NCBI GenBank assembly: GCA_934479825.1
Contig: CAKSOW010000020.1
Span: forward strand, 1 to 47,779
Direction: 5' to 3'
Origin: an uncultured Eubacteriales bacterium
Lineage (GTDB): Bacteria > Bacillota > Clostridia > Oscillospirales > CAG-382
DNA length: 47,779 bases
Below are positions 24,690-34,800 of this stretch, one piece after another. The notes beneath the pieces are model-generated. The model did no database searches and had not been told where the DNA came from. It worked only from the letters and a program-made list of their open reading frames with translations. Both the position numbers and the translations under genes were made by a program. Numbering within the stretch: the stretch's first letter is position 1; each line of letters begins with the position of its first letter.

Positions 24690-24952
24690 TTTCTTAGGCG
24701 TTTTAGCATAATTTAAAGTCATTATATATTAGGTATCTTTTCAAGATCTTTCATTCAATTCTGATTTCATAAAAAACTCAATTCGCTGTCAACAAGTTTT
24801 GGGGTTGACACAAATATTTGCTTTTGTCTGTTCACCTTATTGCCGATTTTGTTTTTCCAAAACAAACCAATCCTTGTTTTGCATAAAACTCCTTTCGCTT
24901 ACAGAAAATACAGCTGTACCGCAAAATTGAAAACAAAAGGAGTTTATTATAT
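24690..24952. other. Intergenic leader of spoVT
   Basis: About 260 AT-rich bases with no gene seen. GTTGACA occurs at 24804 but no good -10 box follows at the right distance. In Bacillus, spoVT is transcribed by the forespore sigma factor sigma-G; I did not find an unambiguous sigma-G box here. Confidence 0.4.
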
Positions 24953-25498
24953 ATGAAAGCAACCGGAATAGTCAGACGGATTGATGATCTTGGCAGAGTT
25001 GTCATTCCGAAAGAAATCAGAAGAACCATGCGTATTCGCGAGGGCGACCCGTTGGAAATTTTTACGGATCGCGACGGTGAGGTCATTTTCAAGAAGTATT
25101 CGCCGATTGGGGAGCTTTTAAGCTTTGCCTCCCAATATGCTGACACGCTGCACAAAACCTGCACCAATCCGATCATCATCTGTGATCGGGATTCGGTTGT
25201 GGCTTTTGCCGGTGTTCCCAAAAAGGAATGTGCCGAAAAAAAGGTTTCGTCCGACATTGAAGCCATTATGGAAAGCCGTCAGATGTATCTTTATACACCC
25301 GGCGAAAAGGAACAGTATATGGTGGACGGAAACGAAAAAATCGCACTCTCCTGCGCAATGCCGATCATTGCCGAGGGAGACGTCATCGGCGCCGTAGCAA
25401 CCATTTTAAAAGAAAATGAACGGAACGCACCGGGGGATGTTGAAATCAAGCTCATTCAGACGGCGGCGGCGTTTTTAGGAAAGCAATTGGAAGAATAA
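24953..25498 (+). CDS. spoVT: Stage V sporulation protein T (AbrB-type regulator)
   Basis: 181 residues, close to the 178 of Bacillus subtilis SpoVT. The N-terminal AbrB/SpoVT DNA-binding domain is clear: MKATGIVRRIDDLGRVVIPK, then EIRRTMRIREGDPLEIF. The C-terminal GAF-like domain includes NPIIICDRDSVVAFAGV and ends with AAAFLGKQLEE. SpoVT tetramers tune forespore genes late in sporulation, so its presence points to an endospore former. AAAGGAG lies 10 bases before the ATG. The gene stands alone, followed by a palindromic terminator and copy B of the 193-bp repeat. Confidence 0.9.
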   Translation: MKATGIVRRIDDLGRVVIPKEIRRTMRIREGDPLEIFTDRDGEVIFKKYSPIGELLSFASQYADTLHKTCTNPIIICDRDSVVAFAGVPKKECAEKKVSSDIEAIMESRQMYLYTPGEKEQYMVDGNEKIALSCAMPIIAEGDVIGAVATILKENERNAPGDVEIKLIQTAAAFLGKQLEE

Positions 25499-25507
25499 AA
25501 AAGAAAA

Positions 25508-25533
25508 GGCAGACAGAAAATTTTCTGTCTGCC
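25508..25533. repeat. Palindrome left of element copy B (spoVT terminator)
   Basis: The arms GGCAGACAGAAAA and its complement form a perfect 26-bp palindrome 9 bases after the spoVT stop. It follows an A-rich run (T-run on the minus strand). A 25-bp exact direct copy lies at 25729-25753, on the other side of the inserted repeat. Confidence 0.85.
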
Positions 25534-25726
25534 TGAGCGTGTCGCAAAACTGCGTTTTACGACACGGAAACAGATTCGTACGCTCGCGCCACATGCCAAA
25601 AAGCTCCGCTTTTCGACACTCGCGAATCTATCGGTGAAAAATCCGTGGCACATGTCCCCGGATTTTTCGGATTTTTATTAAAATCGGGCTTCGCCCGAAA
25701 AGTCTTATAGACTTTTGCAACAATCT
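25534..25726 (-). mobile_element. 193-bp structured repeat element, copy B
   Basis: It matches copy A (11882-12074) in length and at all but about six positions, in inverted orientation, with the same four hairpins. It lies between two exact copies of the spoVT terminator palindrome, whereas copy A lies between copies of an unrelated hairpin. The longest frame across it (112 codons on the minus strand, 25557-25895) is not supported by a ribosome site. I read it as a small non-coding mobile repeat. Confidence 0.8.
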
Positions 25727-25728
25727 GG

Positions 25729-25753
25729 GGCAGACAGAAAATTTTCTGTCTGC
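25729..25753. repeat. Palindrome right of element copy B
   Basis: This is an exact direct repeat of 25508-25532. It marks the far border of the insertion, offset from the element by two G bases. Confidence 0.85.
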
Positions 25754-25919
25754 TCTTCGTTTGTGCATGGGAGCTACGCCACCCACATGTTTTTCCGTTT
25801 CCGAAAAGCACTTCAAACCGCTCTTTGGTAGACCTTTCGAGAAAAGTCATAGGCACAGGGGTGTGCAGTCTTGCCCCCCAAGAAAAAAACGACAAAACGC
25901 ACTTTTTTGCAAAAAACAG

Positions 25920-25948
25920 TTGACAAACGCGGCATTTTATGATATAGT
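25920..25948 (+). promoter_or_regulatory. Promoter of the second tRNA-Glu
   Basis: TTGACA (25920-25925), a 17-base spacer and TATAGT (25943-25948) end 18 bases before the mature tRNA. Confidence 0.8.
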
Positions 25949-25966
25949 ATATCAGTAATTTGATAT

Positions 25967-26041
25967 GGCCCCTTGGTCAAGCGGCTAAGACATCGCCCTC
26001 TCACGGCGAAAACGGGAGTTCGATTCTCCCAGGGGTCACCA
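25967..26041 (+). tRNA. tRNA-Glu (CUC)
   Basis: This is a 75-base cloverleaf with acceptor GGCCCCT/AGGGGTC, anticodon loop CTCTCAC (anticodon CUC) and encoded CCA. It has its own promoter and terminator. Together with the UUC isoacceptor at 5625-5699 it covers both Glu codons. Confidence 0.95.
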
Positions 26042-26083
26042 CAAAAGATCATCCGAACACTTTTTAATCCGTATTTGGGTAAA

Positions 26084-26111
26084 AAACACTTGCTTAGGCA
26101 AGTGTTTTTTT
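26084..26111 (+). terminator. Terminator of tRNA-Glu (CUC)
   Basis: The stem AAACACTTG/CAAGTGTTT is followed by a run of T. It resembles the terminator of the other tRNA unit (5705-5737). Confidence 0.9.
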
Positions 26112-26197
26112 ATGCCCCTTTTTTTCGTTGCTTTTCAAGAACCTGCTATCGTTTAAGCAAAGTACAAATTATTTTTTAATATTTTTGGATTATAATA

Positions 26198-26226
26198 TTG
26201 ACATATATTTCAGTTCCGTGTATAAT
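26198..26226 (+). promoter_or_regulatory. Promoter of the giant surface protein gene
   Basis: TTGACA (26198-26203) and TATAAT (26221-26226) are perfect with a 17-base spacer. The leader is about 100 bases. No regulatory RNA is evident in it. Confidence 0.85.
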
Positions 26227-26334
26227 GAAATTGCAATTTAAGCGAAAAAGATTGCAAGCAGATATAATCGCTTTGCGGACGTTTTCCAAAACCAATGACA
26301 GTCTGATAAAACAACAAAAAGGAGTGCAGTCCAC

Positions 26335-29300
26335 ATGAAAAAAATCCTCAGCTTAATCCTGTGCCTTGCGACGATTTTCTCGTCTGTGGCGTTTTGCGTA
26401 CCGGCAATCGCGGCAGATATCGATTTCGGCATAGAGACGGTCACAGAGCCGTCCGGCACGAAAGAAAAGACGGATCGAAACAAAGAAGAGCTGTCGCTTG
26501 AAGAAACCGTAACGCTTACTTTCGTTTGCGATAATTTAAGCACGGTCATAGATTCCATTCAACTTGCCGCCGGGGATACGCTTGACATGACGACAGTTGA
26601 AGATGTCATGCCCATCGATTCGACCAAACGATTTAACGGTTGGTCTGCGACCGGCGAATGGAAAGATGTTCTCCATGGCAAAGTTCAGATCAACAAGAGC
26701 ATGACCCTCTATCCGGTCATCAGCTACAACTTTGATTTTGCTGTTGCAAACAACCGCGGTGCTTGGAAAACATATAACGCGATATTTCTGTCCGATCTGT
26801 ATAAAAACAGCGTTGTTATCAGTCAAAACGGAAGCTCCAACGATGTTATCCTGTTTAATTCCACGGTGAATATTCCTGCCAAAGATTATAAAGGCATCAA
26901 CATCATCTTCGATACGACCTATGACGGAGACAGAGCCAAAAAATGGGCGGTCGGTACGGAAGTGGAGGGGCTCTATTTCGGCAGAAGCGGCGAAAGCGCC
27001 TCGGCAAACAGACATGTAAGCGGAAAGATCGACGAAATTGACGGTTACGGTCTGGCCACTGCCTATATTCCGGCTTCTAAACATCAACTGTGGACCGGGA
27101 CGATCACCTACTTGCGTATTGATCCATTCCAAAGCCTTGAGTCGGCCGCCATCCGCGCGATCGAATTCGTTCCGATCGATGAATTTGAAGAGACCGAAAT
27201 CAACATTACCGGTTTTCCCGAACCGGTTACCGGCAGTTACGTCAGACCAAGTTGGACAAGTCAGACGGATATAGCGGATGTAACATCTCTCCAATGGAGC
27301 CCAGCTCTTGTAAATAACCGTTTTGACTCCAACACCGTGTATACGGCAACTCTCACGCTTGCTCCCATACAATCAACCGGCAAGCGTTTCCAGCCCTCAA
27401 CATCCGTCTTATTGAACGGCGAGCCGACAAACGCCACCTACGATGAAAGCACCGGCCTTATCACCGCAACCAGAACGTTTGCCCAAACCGGCGATTATAT
27501 TGATTTCTCCTTTAACATCACCGGTCCGCAGATCGCCATGATAAGCGGAAAAGCTTCGAGATATTATGTGGAATTCACTTCGGATGAGGAGATTCCTGAC
27601 AAACATATTCTATGGACGGTAGATGATTCTTCTGTTGCGGATATGGCAAATATTAATTTGTCGTCCGGAACCACGTCCGGTTCGCTCCAACCGTTAAAAA
27701 GCGGCAAAATCGTAATAACGGCTACCTCCGCATACAATTACCATTATTCCCAGTCTATGACGGTTGATGTCCGGTATTATGATTTTACCATGAGCATTTC
27801 CGGCAAAAACCGGATTTCCATTGACGGAAAGCCGGTTCCCTATGAGGCTGTCTTTACGTCGGACAATACCTTGCCGGATGATAGCGTTATCTGGTCGATT
27901 GAATCGGACGGCACGGAAGACCCGATTGCCGAGATCACGCCCGACGGCATGCTGACGGCAAACCATGACGGCGATATTACGCTTCGCGCGGTTTCCGTCT
28001 ATAATCCGGATATATCTGCCACCTTAGACATCCACATTGATACGCCGACCGAACAAGGCTCGATCACCTATCACGCCGGAACGACGGATACGGTTACCGG
28101 TCTGCCGGACGAACAAGTATGCTATGGCAAGGTGAATCTTTCGACTGCCATTCCGACCAGAACGGACAGCCGCTACTGTTTTCTCGGTTGGGCGCTTTCG
28201 GACGAATCGGTAGACGTGGTGGATTCGATTATCGTCGTACCGGGACAGAATGTTGACGTATATGCTGTCTGGGCAAAGGGTGTACGGTGGACCTACGGCA
28301 CAAAGGGAAACCATTCCTTAAAAGGCACGACCGGCTATGTAGGCACCGGCGCAGACTATGATGAAATCAAGCCGAAGGTCGGCGACTATCGTATCTGTAT
28401 GCCGCTTAATGTCAGCGCAAAGGACTACACCACGGTTTCTATCCGTATGTCCAGCACCGACACAGCTGCTACAAAGTTCTATTACAAGACGATCTTTACC
28501 AACGAAAACGGTAATGAGGTCACCATGGGCTATGACACGAACGGCTTCGCTTATGCAGAAGCACAGTCTGTAACAAGATATGTTTCGTATGACGGTCTCG
28601 ACAACTTCAAGACGATTACCTTTGATATTCTGAGAGACGATACCGCTGCTACCGCCGGTAAATGGAGCACGGCCGATAAGGTTGTTCAAATCTATGTTGA
28701 CCCGTGCAAGAGAGCAGGTCAGAACTTTCGTCTTTCTTCCATTTTTGTTTGTGCTACCCCGACGGTAACCTTTGACAAGAATACAACAGATATCGTTACC
28801 GGCATGCCGGATCCTAAAAAGGCTTCTTTTGGCGGCACGCTTACTGTCAAGGAAACGCCGGTTCGCGACGGCTACACCTTATTGGGCTGGTCAAAGACGC
28901 CGGACGGTTCAACGCCTGTCAAAACCACATTCAGCATAACAGGCGACATAACTTTATATGCCATTTGGGCGTTCTGCCCTCCAAAATTCGATAACGCCGT
29001 TTCGTTCCGGACCGAAAGCCCGGCCGGACTCCGCTTGCGTGCGTCGGTAGCGCAAAGACTGCTTTCCCTTGACGACAATATTGAAATCGGCTTTTTGGCA
29101 GCCTTGAAAAAAGATCTTTCCGATGAGCTTTCCTTTGAAAACGCCAAAAAAGAGAACTATCCGATTGTCACGGGCATTGGCTATTCCAAAACAGACGGCA
29201 CGGAAACCATCAACAAGCTGAATCCCGAAGTAGACGGGCTGACATCTGATTTAACAGCCATTGTAATCGGTGTTCCGGATAACAGCCACGGCTATACCTC

Positions 29301-30858
29301 CGTTTTTGCTTTCCGTCCGTATGTTACAGTCGGAAACGTGCATTATTACGGCGATACCAAGACCATGTCCCTATATCAGGCGGCTCAAAAAGCAAAAGCT
29401 TCTGCGGATTATGAAGAAAACGCCTACATCGAACAGATCATAGAAGTGTCAGAAAACGACTTTATGCGGTATCTGGTTGTTACACCGGACGAAGATGGCC
29501 GTTGGCTCGAAAGCGGCAGCTTTGATCCGGTAACCGGACAAAAAACGACCTATGTGCATGCTTGGGTGAATGGCGACATCAAATGGATCAAAGTCAAGAC
29601 CGACGCGAAGATCTGGCCGCAGATCCGGGATACGGACGAATCCATGGCGGCGTATGCCGGAAAACTTGCCGTCTATTCCGTGGATTCCGACGGATATTAT
29701 ACCATTCGTCTGCTCGGCAATGCCTATTCCGATAAATCCTTGTCGGAAGATACGTATATCGGTCTTAACAAAGATCTAAGCGACCTTGCCGATGAAAACG
29801 ACAGTTCCCTCACCTGTCTTATTGAGCGCGACGAAAGTGAAGAACGAGATCTGCTTTTCAGAAACGCCGACGGAACCTATACCGCAACCGGTGTCAGCTT
29901 TGCGCTTGCAACCGACGAAAACACGGTCTTTCTTATCCGGAACGAGCATGAAGACACTGACGGTAATACGGTAATTGATTTTATCCGGCTCAGAGCCGGA
30001 GTGCTCTCTATGGGTTTTGTAAACACTTTGAAAAACGTTCAGGCAGTCGTTTCCAACGATCCGGAAAGCACAGAAAAAGAAAAACTTATCTTTTACTATG
30101 CCGAAACCTCTGACAGAACCGAGCTTTATGAGGGAGTGCCCGCAGCAGGTGCGCCGAAACACGAAAGAATTGTGAAATCAGCAGAATTCATGCGTGATTC
30201 CGATAAACTCTATTACCTCCAATACACGCTCTGTAACCCTTATACCGGAGAACTCGAAACGGCGAAAGGCTTAGCGAAAAGCAAGGATATCACCACTTAT
30301 CGGAGCTCCTATTCTATCGGAGACGTAATTGAAACAATTGTTACGAATGTTGTCACAGTGGACGATGAAAAGAATTTACGGCAAGGTTCGGTCTTTTCCG
30401 ATACTTATTGGATTCTTAACTGTGATGTGGAATCCGGCAAGATCGAGATCGTGCCCACTCCGCAAGACGCAGGGGAGGTCGAACGGATTGAAGACGGAAT
30501 GGCTGAAACGTTCACGCTTGACCTCGGAAAAGCGGCAGTCAGCCAAATCGGCAATCAGACAACATACGGCATGGATATGGTTCGATGGGGACTGTTTTCA
30601 AAAATTGAGGCAAGTGCGCTTGCGTCAGATTCCAACGAATTGAAAGCGCTTAACGATATGTACATGCCGCAAGATTCCTCGGAGTATAAGACGGTTTATG
30701 CCAAATATGTAAAAGCCTACATTTCCATTGATTGGGAAAACGAGAACGACCGCACCGTACGAAACGAGAAAAATAACTGCAACGGAACAGCAAGATTCAT
30801 TTCGGTAATACGAAACAATAGCGAGCCGATTTATCGCTGCGAATTAAATAAGGCCTAA
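26335..30858 (+). CDS. Giant secreted Ig-like surface protein
   Basis: 1507 residues. A signal peptide (MKKILSLILCLATIFSSVAF, cleaved near AIAA) follows GGAG at 9 bases. Order: an InlB-like beta repeat (about 60-130, FNGWSATGEW); a carbohydrate-binding-like beta domain (130-285); further beta domain (290-400); two bacterial Ig-like domains (about 400-570, GKIVITATS and GDITLRAVS); Listeria-Bacteroides repeats at about 575-645 (FLGWALSDE) and 808-880 (LLGWSKTPDG) around a second ligand-binding-like domain; then a long C-terminal region (884-1507). That region begins FRTESPAGLRLRASVAQ, a motif seen in other clostridial surface proteins, and matches no enzyme I know. No SLH, sortase or membrane anchor is visible. 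It is monocistronic, with its own promoter and terminator. Confidence 0.8.
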   Translation: MKKILSLILCLATIFSSVAFCVPAIAADIDFGIETVTEPSGTKEKTDRNKEELSLEETVTLTFVCDNLSTVIDSIQLAAGDTLDMTTVEDVMPIDSTKRFNGWSATGEWKDVLHGKVQINKSMTLYPVISYNFDFAVANNRGAWKTYNAIFLSDLYKNSVVISQNGSSNDVILFNSTVNIPAKDYKGINIIFDTTYDGDRAKKWAVGTEVEGLYFGRSGESASANRHVSGKIDEIDGYGLATAYIPASKHQLWTGTITYLRIDPFQSLESAAIRAIEFVPIDEFEETEINITGFPEPVTGSYVRPSWTSQTDIADVTSLQWSPALVNNRFDSNTVYTATLTLAPIQSTGKRFQPSTSVLLNGEPTNATYDESTGLITATRTFAQTGDYIDFSFNITGPQIAMISGKASRYYVEFTSDEEIPDKHILWTVDDSSVADMANINLSSGTTSGSLQPLKSGKIVITATSAYNYHYSQSMTVDVRYYDFTMSISGKNRISIDGKPVPYEAVFTSDNTLPDDSVIWSIESDGTEDPIAEITPDGMLTANHDGDITLRAVSVYNPDISATLDIHIDTPTEQGSITYHAGTTDTVTGLPDEQVCYGKVNLSTAIPTRTDSRYCFLGWALSDESVDVVDSIIVVPGQNVDVYAVWAKGVRWTYGTKGNHSLKGTTGYVGTGADYDEIKPKVGDYRICMPLNVSAKDYTTVSIRMSSTDTAATKFYYKTIFTNENGNEVTMGYDTNGFAYAEAQSVTRYVSYDGLDNFKTITFDILRDDTAATAGKWSTADKVVQIYVDPCKRAGQNFRLSSIFVCATPTVTFDKNTTDIVTGMPDPKKASFGGTLTVKETPVRDGYTLLGWSKTPDGSTPVKTTFSITGDITLYAIWAFCPPKFDNAVSFRTESPAGLRLRASVAQRLLSLDDNIEIGFLAALKKDLSDELSFENAKKENYPIVTGIGYSKTDGTETINKLNPEVDGLTSDLTAIVIGVPDNSHGYTSVFAFRPYVTVGNVHYYGDTKTMSLYQAAQKAKASADYEENAYIEQIIEVSENDFMRYLVVTPDEDGRWLESGSFDPVTGQKTTYVHAWVNGDIKWIKVKTDAKIWPQIRDTDESMAAYAGKLAVYSVDSDGYYTIRLLGNAYSDKSLSEDTYIGLNKDLSDLADENDSSLTCLIERDESEERDLLFRNADGTYTATGVSFALATDENTVFLIRNEHEDTDGNTVIDFIRLRAGVLSMGFVNTLKNVQAVVSNDPESTEKEKLIFYYAETSDRTELYEGVPAAGAPKHERIVKSAEFMRDSDKLYYLQYTLCNPYTGELETAKGLAKSKDITTYRSSYSIGDVIETIVTNVVTVDDEKNLRQGSVFSDTYWILNCDVESGKIEIVPTPQDAGEVERIEDGMAETFTLDLGKAAVSQIGNQTTYGMDMVRWGLFSKIEASALASDSNELKALNDMYMPQDSSEYKTVYAKYVKAYISIDWENENDRTVRNEKNNCNGTARFISVIRNNSEPIYRCELNKA

Positions 30859-30866
30859 ACAAAAAG

Positions 30867-30907
30867 CACGGCGGTTTGAGTAAGCAAACCGCCGTGTTTC
30901 TTGCTTT
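30867..30907. terminator. Terminator between the surface protein gene and rnhA
   Basis: A 12-bp perfect stem, CACGGCGGTTTG/CAAACCGCCGTG, is followed by TTTCTTGCTTTT and preceded by AAAAAGCA. It can act on both converging transcripts. Confidence 0.85.
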
Positions 30908-30949
30908 TCCGCTTTCATACAGGCATAAGAAAAGGCGGCACAGCCGCCT

Positions 30950-31384
30950 TTACAGACTGTCGGCAAAAGCCGTTGCCAACTCGTCGCACCTCTCATTGAG
31001 CGGTGTGCCGTTATGCCCTTTCACCCAGATAAACGTCACCTTATGCGTTTGCAGCTTTTCAAGAAGCTTTTCCCAAAGATCGACATTCAGCGCCGGTTTA
31101 CCGTCCGATTTGACCCAGTTTTTCTTTTTCCAGGCATAGACCCAGCCTTTGTTGATTGCGTCAGTCAAATACTTGGAGTCGGAGTACAGCTCCACTTCGC
31201 ACGGTTCTTTCAAAGCCGCTAACGCCTCAATGGCTGCCGTTAGCTCCATTTTATTGTTTGTTGTGGATACGTCGCCGCCCGACAGCTCTTTCTTTTTGCC
31301 GCCGTACACGAGCACCGCGCCCCAACCGCCTTTTCCGGGATTTCCGCGGCACGCGCCGTCGGTATAGACTGTCACTTTCTTCAT
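30950..31384 (-). CDS. rnhA: Ribonuclease HI
   Basis: 144 residues, the normal length of bacterial RNase HI, which cuts RNA in RNA-DNA hybrids during replication and repair. The catalytic carboxylates are in place: Asp in VTVYTDGACRGNPG, Glu in NNKMELTAAIEAL, Asp in LYSDSKYL, and the late Asp in ERCDELA. The basic handle region (WKKKNWVKSDGKPALNVDLW) and the WVKGHNG loop are also present. Its ATG overlaps the stop of the upstream lipoprotein gene as ATGA, an odd pairing of a housekeeping enzyme with an exported protein. Confidence 0.95.
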   Translation of the reverse strand: MKKVTVYTDGACRGNPGKGGWGAVLVYGGKKKELSGGDVSTTNNKMELTAAIEALAALKEPCEVELYSDSKYLTDAINKGWVYAWKKKNWVKSDGKPALNVDLWEKLLEKLQTHKVTFIWVKGHNGTPLNERCDELATAFADSL

Positions 31385-31776
31385 GCGCCCTCTTTTTCCG
31401 GATTCGTGCCGGTTTCACTGGCCTCATCCTTCGCCGTCTCCGGGAGCGTGACACGCTTATATTCAACGCCGCCCAAGGTCAGAACATCCCCGTCTACGCG
31501 GTATTCAAGCGTTACGACGCTGGCCGGGTCGTCTTCTACATAAACTTCCAGCTTGCCGTTGCGGATACGGTACTGATTTTCCGTACCGCCGGTATAGTTG
31601 AAAATGTCAGAGGCAGTGCGGTCGATAAATCTTCCGTCATCGGTGAATTCAATCACTAATTCCGAGCCGTACAGCTCACACGACCATGTACCGACAAGGT
31701 TTCCCTTTGAGCCGCAGGCAGTCAAAATAAAAACCGCAAGCGTCAAAAAAATCAAAAGACTGTATTTCTGTTTCAT
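31381..31776 (-). CDS. Small lipoprotein (DUF5640-like)
   Basis: 131 residues. ATG 31776 opens MKQKYSLLIFLTLAVFILTA followed by CGSKG, a clear lipobox (LTAC). The mature part has NLVGTWSCELYGSELVIEF, then DDGRFIDRT, and later LTLGGVEYKRV. This small beta-barrel pattern is seen in DUF5640-like lipoproteins of Clostridia. The frame is open upstream to 31878 but lacks a signal there. It starts 41 bases after the GH99-like gene and is coupled to rnhA by a four-base overlap, so the three may share a transcript. The role is unknown. Confidence 0.75.
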   Translation of the reverse strand: MKQKYSLLIFLTLAVFILTACGSKGNLVGTWSCELYGSELVIEFTDDGRFIDRTASDIFNYTGGTENQYRIRNGKLEVYVEDDPASVVTLEYRVDGDVLTLGGVEYKRVTLPETAKDEASETGTNPEKEGA

Positions 31777-31817
31777 GCAACTTCTCTTTCCTGTATTCAT
31801 GGTTGTTTTTCTGCCGT

Positions 31818-34800
31818 TCAACCGATCTTCTTGGTTATGGCCGCCGCGGTCGGACGAAGTGTCCGCATGCCGCTCCACAAATATACTTTTACGGTTTCGG
31901 CGTCTGACAGGCCGGCAAAGGTAACGGAAAACGCACCGCCGTCTCCGACCTTGGGCATTTGAAGCGTCATAAAGCGGCCGTGTGCGTCATACAGCGCCGC
32001 AATCAGCGTTTGTCCGGTGGGAAGCGCCTGCGCGGTACTGCCGGTTACTGTCACATTTCCGTTTTTGTCGGCGGCCGCGTAATCCACCGAAAGCGAAATG
32101 CCGGTCGTTTTGGTAATCACCAAATTATCCACATAGAATTCCAGCGCTCTTGTCGGCCTGTCCTTGGCGCTGTCCGGGTTGGCATAAATGCGGAAAGCGT
32201 CGGTCGAGCGAATAAAGGCATAGGCCGGAACGGTAAAGGTTCGCTCGGTATGCCGCCATTGACCGGAATTACTGACCGATGCCGGAGAAGTCGGGGATTG
32301 AACATGGTCGTCCGGATTCTGTTTTTTGTACTGCTTAGGATCGTCATACCGCGGATCGGCATGAATAACGGTAGACACCTTTGTTTCGGTATCGCCGCCG
32401 TAAAGGGAGCCTGCCATAACGTCATAGCTTACCGTATAGGTCGCACCCGGCTCAAAGTACATGGCATATTCCATTGCCGCATATGTGCCGGCAGATTTCG
32501 GCATAACGCGGTAAACGTGATTGGCGGAATCGGTCGGGTCTGTCACCACGGAAAGCTCGGCATTTCCGGAGGTAAACGGCATTTTTCCGTCCTCCGCGTC
32601 AAAGGACACACCGGTAAAGCTCTCATCGTGCGACCGCTTTCCCGTCGGTACCAGACGGATAAACTTGATATAACCTTCACTTTCAGCGGCGTTGAACGGG
32701 TCAATGCGAATTTCGGTAACCGTATCCTTCCAATACGCGCAATCCGAAAGTTTCATCCGGAACGTCTGGAATTCGCCGTTCGTGCTGAGCGAGGAATACG
32801 GCAGGCGAACCGATTTTTTCTCATCCCAGCTGCTGTCCTCATCCGTAATAAAGAAGCACTGCAAATGATCGCCACCGTTTCGTTTGCTGTTATAGGACAG
32901 GCAGATTTCCAGTTCATCGTATGCGGCAGAATCAAACGATACTTTTCCGGATTGCATACGCGTGTCATTGTCCGTAGCACGGACATACAGCGTATCGCCG
33001 ACATTGTAATACACCGCGTTTGCCGTCCAACCCAAACTGAGTCCATGACTGAAATCCCACTCGTTTTGCGGACGGGTAAACAAATAGGAATTATCTTCGT
33101 AATTCAACGTATGAACGTAGAAATTCTTGCCTTTTCTATACCACTGAAAGCCGAAATAATCGCAGAACGACGGCATATAGAGCATGGGCAGTCCGTCCAC
33201 GGTGAACACTTCGCACGGAAGTGAAAGCGTGCCGGAATCCGTTATCGCCGTATCGCTTCCGACCGTATAGGTGATTTTTTTATTGCCGTCGCCATAGAAC
33301 GTCAGGGCTTTTGAATCAAAATCCCACTCAAAATGCAGATTCATGATATAGCCTTGGGCAAGAGACGGGTCAAACGGATAATACATGTTTCCGTCGCGTT
33401 CAACCGGATATACGGAAGAAAGGAACGCCTTTTCATCGACATACAGCCTGCCTGCGCCAAGTCCCTCAACCGAGCGGACCGAGAAACGCACGCCGCTGCG
33501 GTCGGCCGGGTAGATGCGGATCTTGTCAAGCGTGCCGCTCACAGAGCCGAGTTCAACGGTATAGCTTTTTTCCGCACCGGCAAGCGCCGTAAAGGTAAGT
33601 TTATTCTTCTTGTCATACTTCGGGCTTGCGGTAGTCGTATAATATACGTTTACTTCCGTATCTTCCGAAACGCTCATGGTGATGCGCAAGGCATTCAGGG
33701 CATCCATGGACAGTCCGACTGTATCGCGTGCCTCAATATAGGTAAGATACGAGGCGTTTGCCTGTGACACACCGCTGATCTTCCCGTCATAGACGACATT
33801 GGAGGCGCCCGAAACAAGGTAGTCAAGCGGATTGTCAAGACAAATCGTCTGCAAGGAGAAAAGCGATTCCGAAAGATCGTTCCGTTCGCTGTCCAACCGC
33901 CGTAAAAGCCGGATATGCTGCGGATAATTCTTGGTAATGCGCGAAAGCTGTTTTTCGTCCGGCACGACATCGTTATGCACGGTATCATCGTCTGTAAACA
34001 CCTTGCGGATGGTGTCAAGATAGCCGAAACCATTCAGTTTTTCCGCCGGCATGATATAGGTTCCCTCTCCGTATTCGTTCCAGGTGGAGAGCATCATAAA
34101 GTGGTTCTGCCATGCCTTTTTCGGATAGGTCTCAAAATAGGTGTCACGCACCCACATAAGACCGCGCTCATAGTCGGAGACCGACATGTTGGGGTAGCGC
34201 GTTCCGTGCCACGGCAAACTGTTGAAACCGGTGCTGATCGTAGGAACGGTATAGGTTTTTCCGACAGCGGCGCACGAAGTGATACAGCCGATGGAATAAT
34301 CGATATCATAGCCTTTTGTGCCCCAGTTATAAGCATAACAGCCGTCAAGGCCGGCCTTAGCCAAGGTATCGGAATCCCATGCATTGCTTGCTAAGATAAT
34401 AAGGTCATCAAAACCGAGTTCTTTGACCTTTTCGCGCAAGTAATCCAATTCGGTCTTGCAAGCGGCGTTTGAACCCATATCATCAATGAAATGATTGATA
34501 CCGAACACCAAAAGAACCGGTTTGTTGTCAATGACCATATAGCGGTCATCCTTGAAATAATTTTCGATCCAGAACGGCACAAAATACGACCGGAACGCAT
34601 TGCTGTCCTTGGGATGTGCTCCGTTTGCGGCCTCCCAGATGATACAGTATTTCATTTTGTCGCTGTAACGTGCGTTCATGTAGCCGTCGTGCAGGTGAAT
34701 GGAGTTGCGCGTGGTTTTGAGCGGTGCATTCTGCTTGTCGGCATACCAGCAGAACGCCTGAAAATCAACGCCGTGTTCGGTTAAGAACTTGATCTCCCAA

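Noticed and set aside
25557..25895. A 112-codon minus-strand ORF over element copy B
   Set aside because: It spans the element, a terminator palindrome and intergenic DNA, lacks a ribosome site, and is only partly shared by copy A in a comparable frame.
26536..27372. A 278-codon minus-strand ORF opposite the giant surface protein
   Set aside because: The plus strand has signal peptide, promoter and domain evidence. The antisense frame has none.
31959..33224. A 421-codon plus-strand ORF opposite the GH99-like gene
   Set aside because: It is antisense to a clearly conserved gene, rich in Arg, His and Gly, with no ribosome site. It is a by-product of the codon bias of the real gene.
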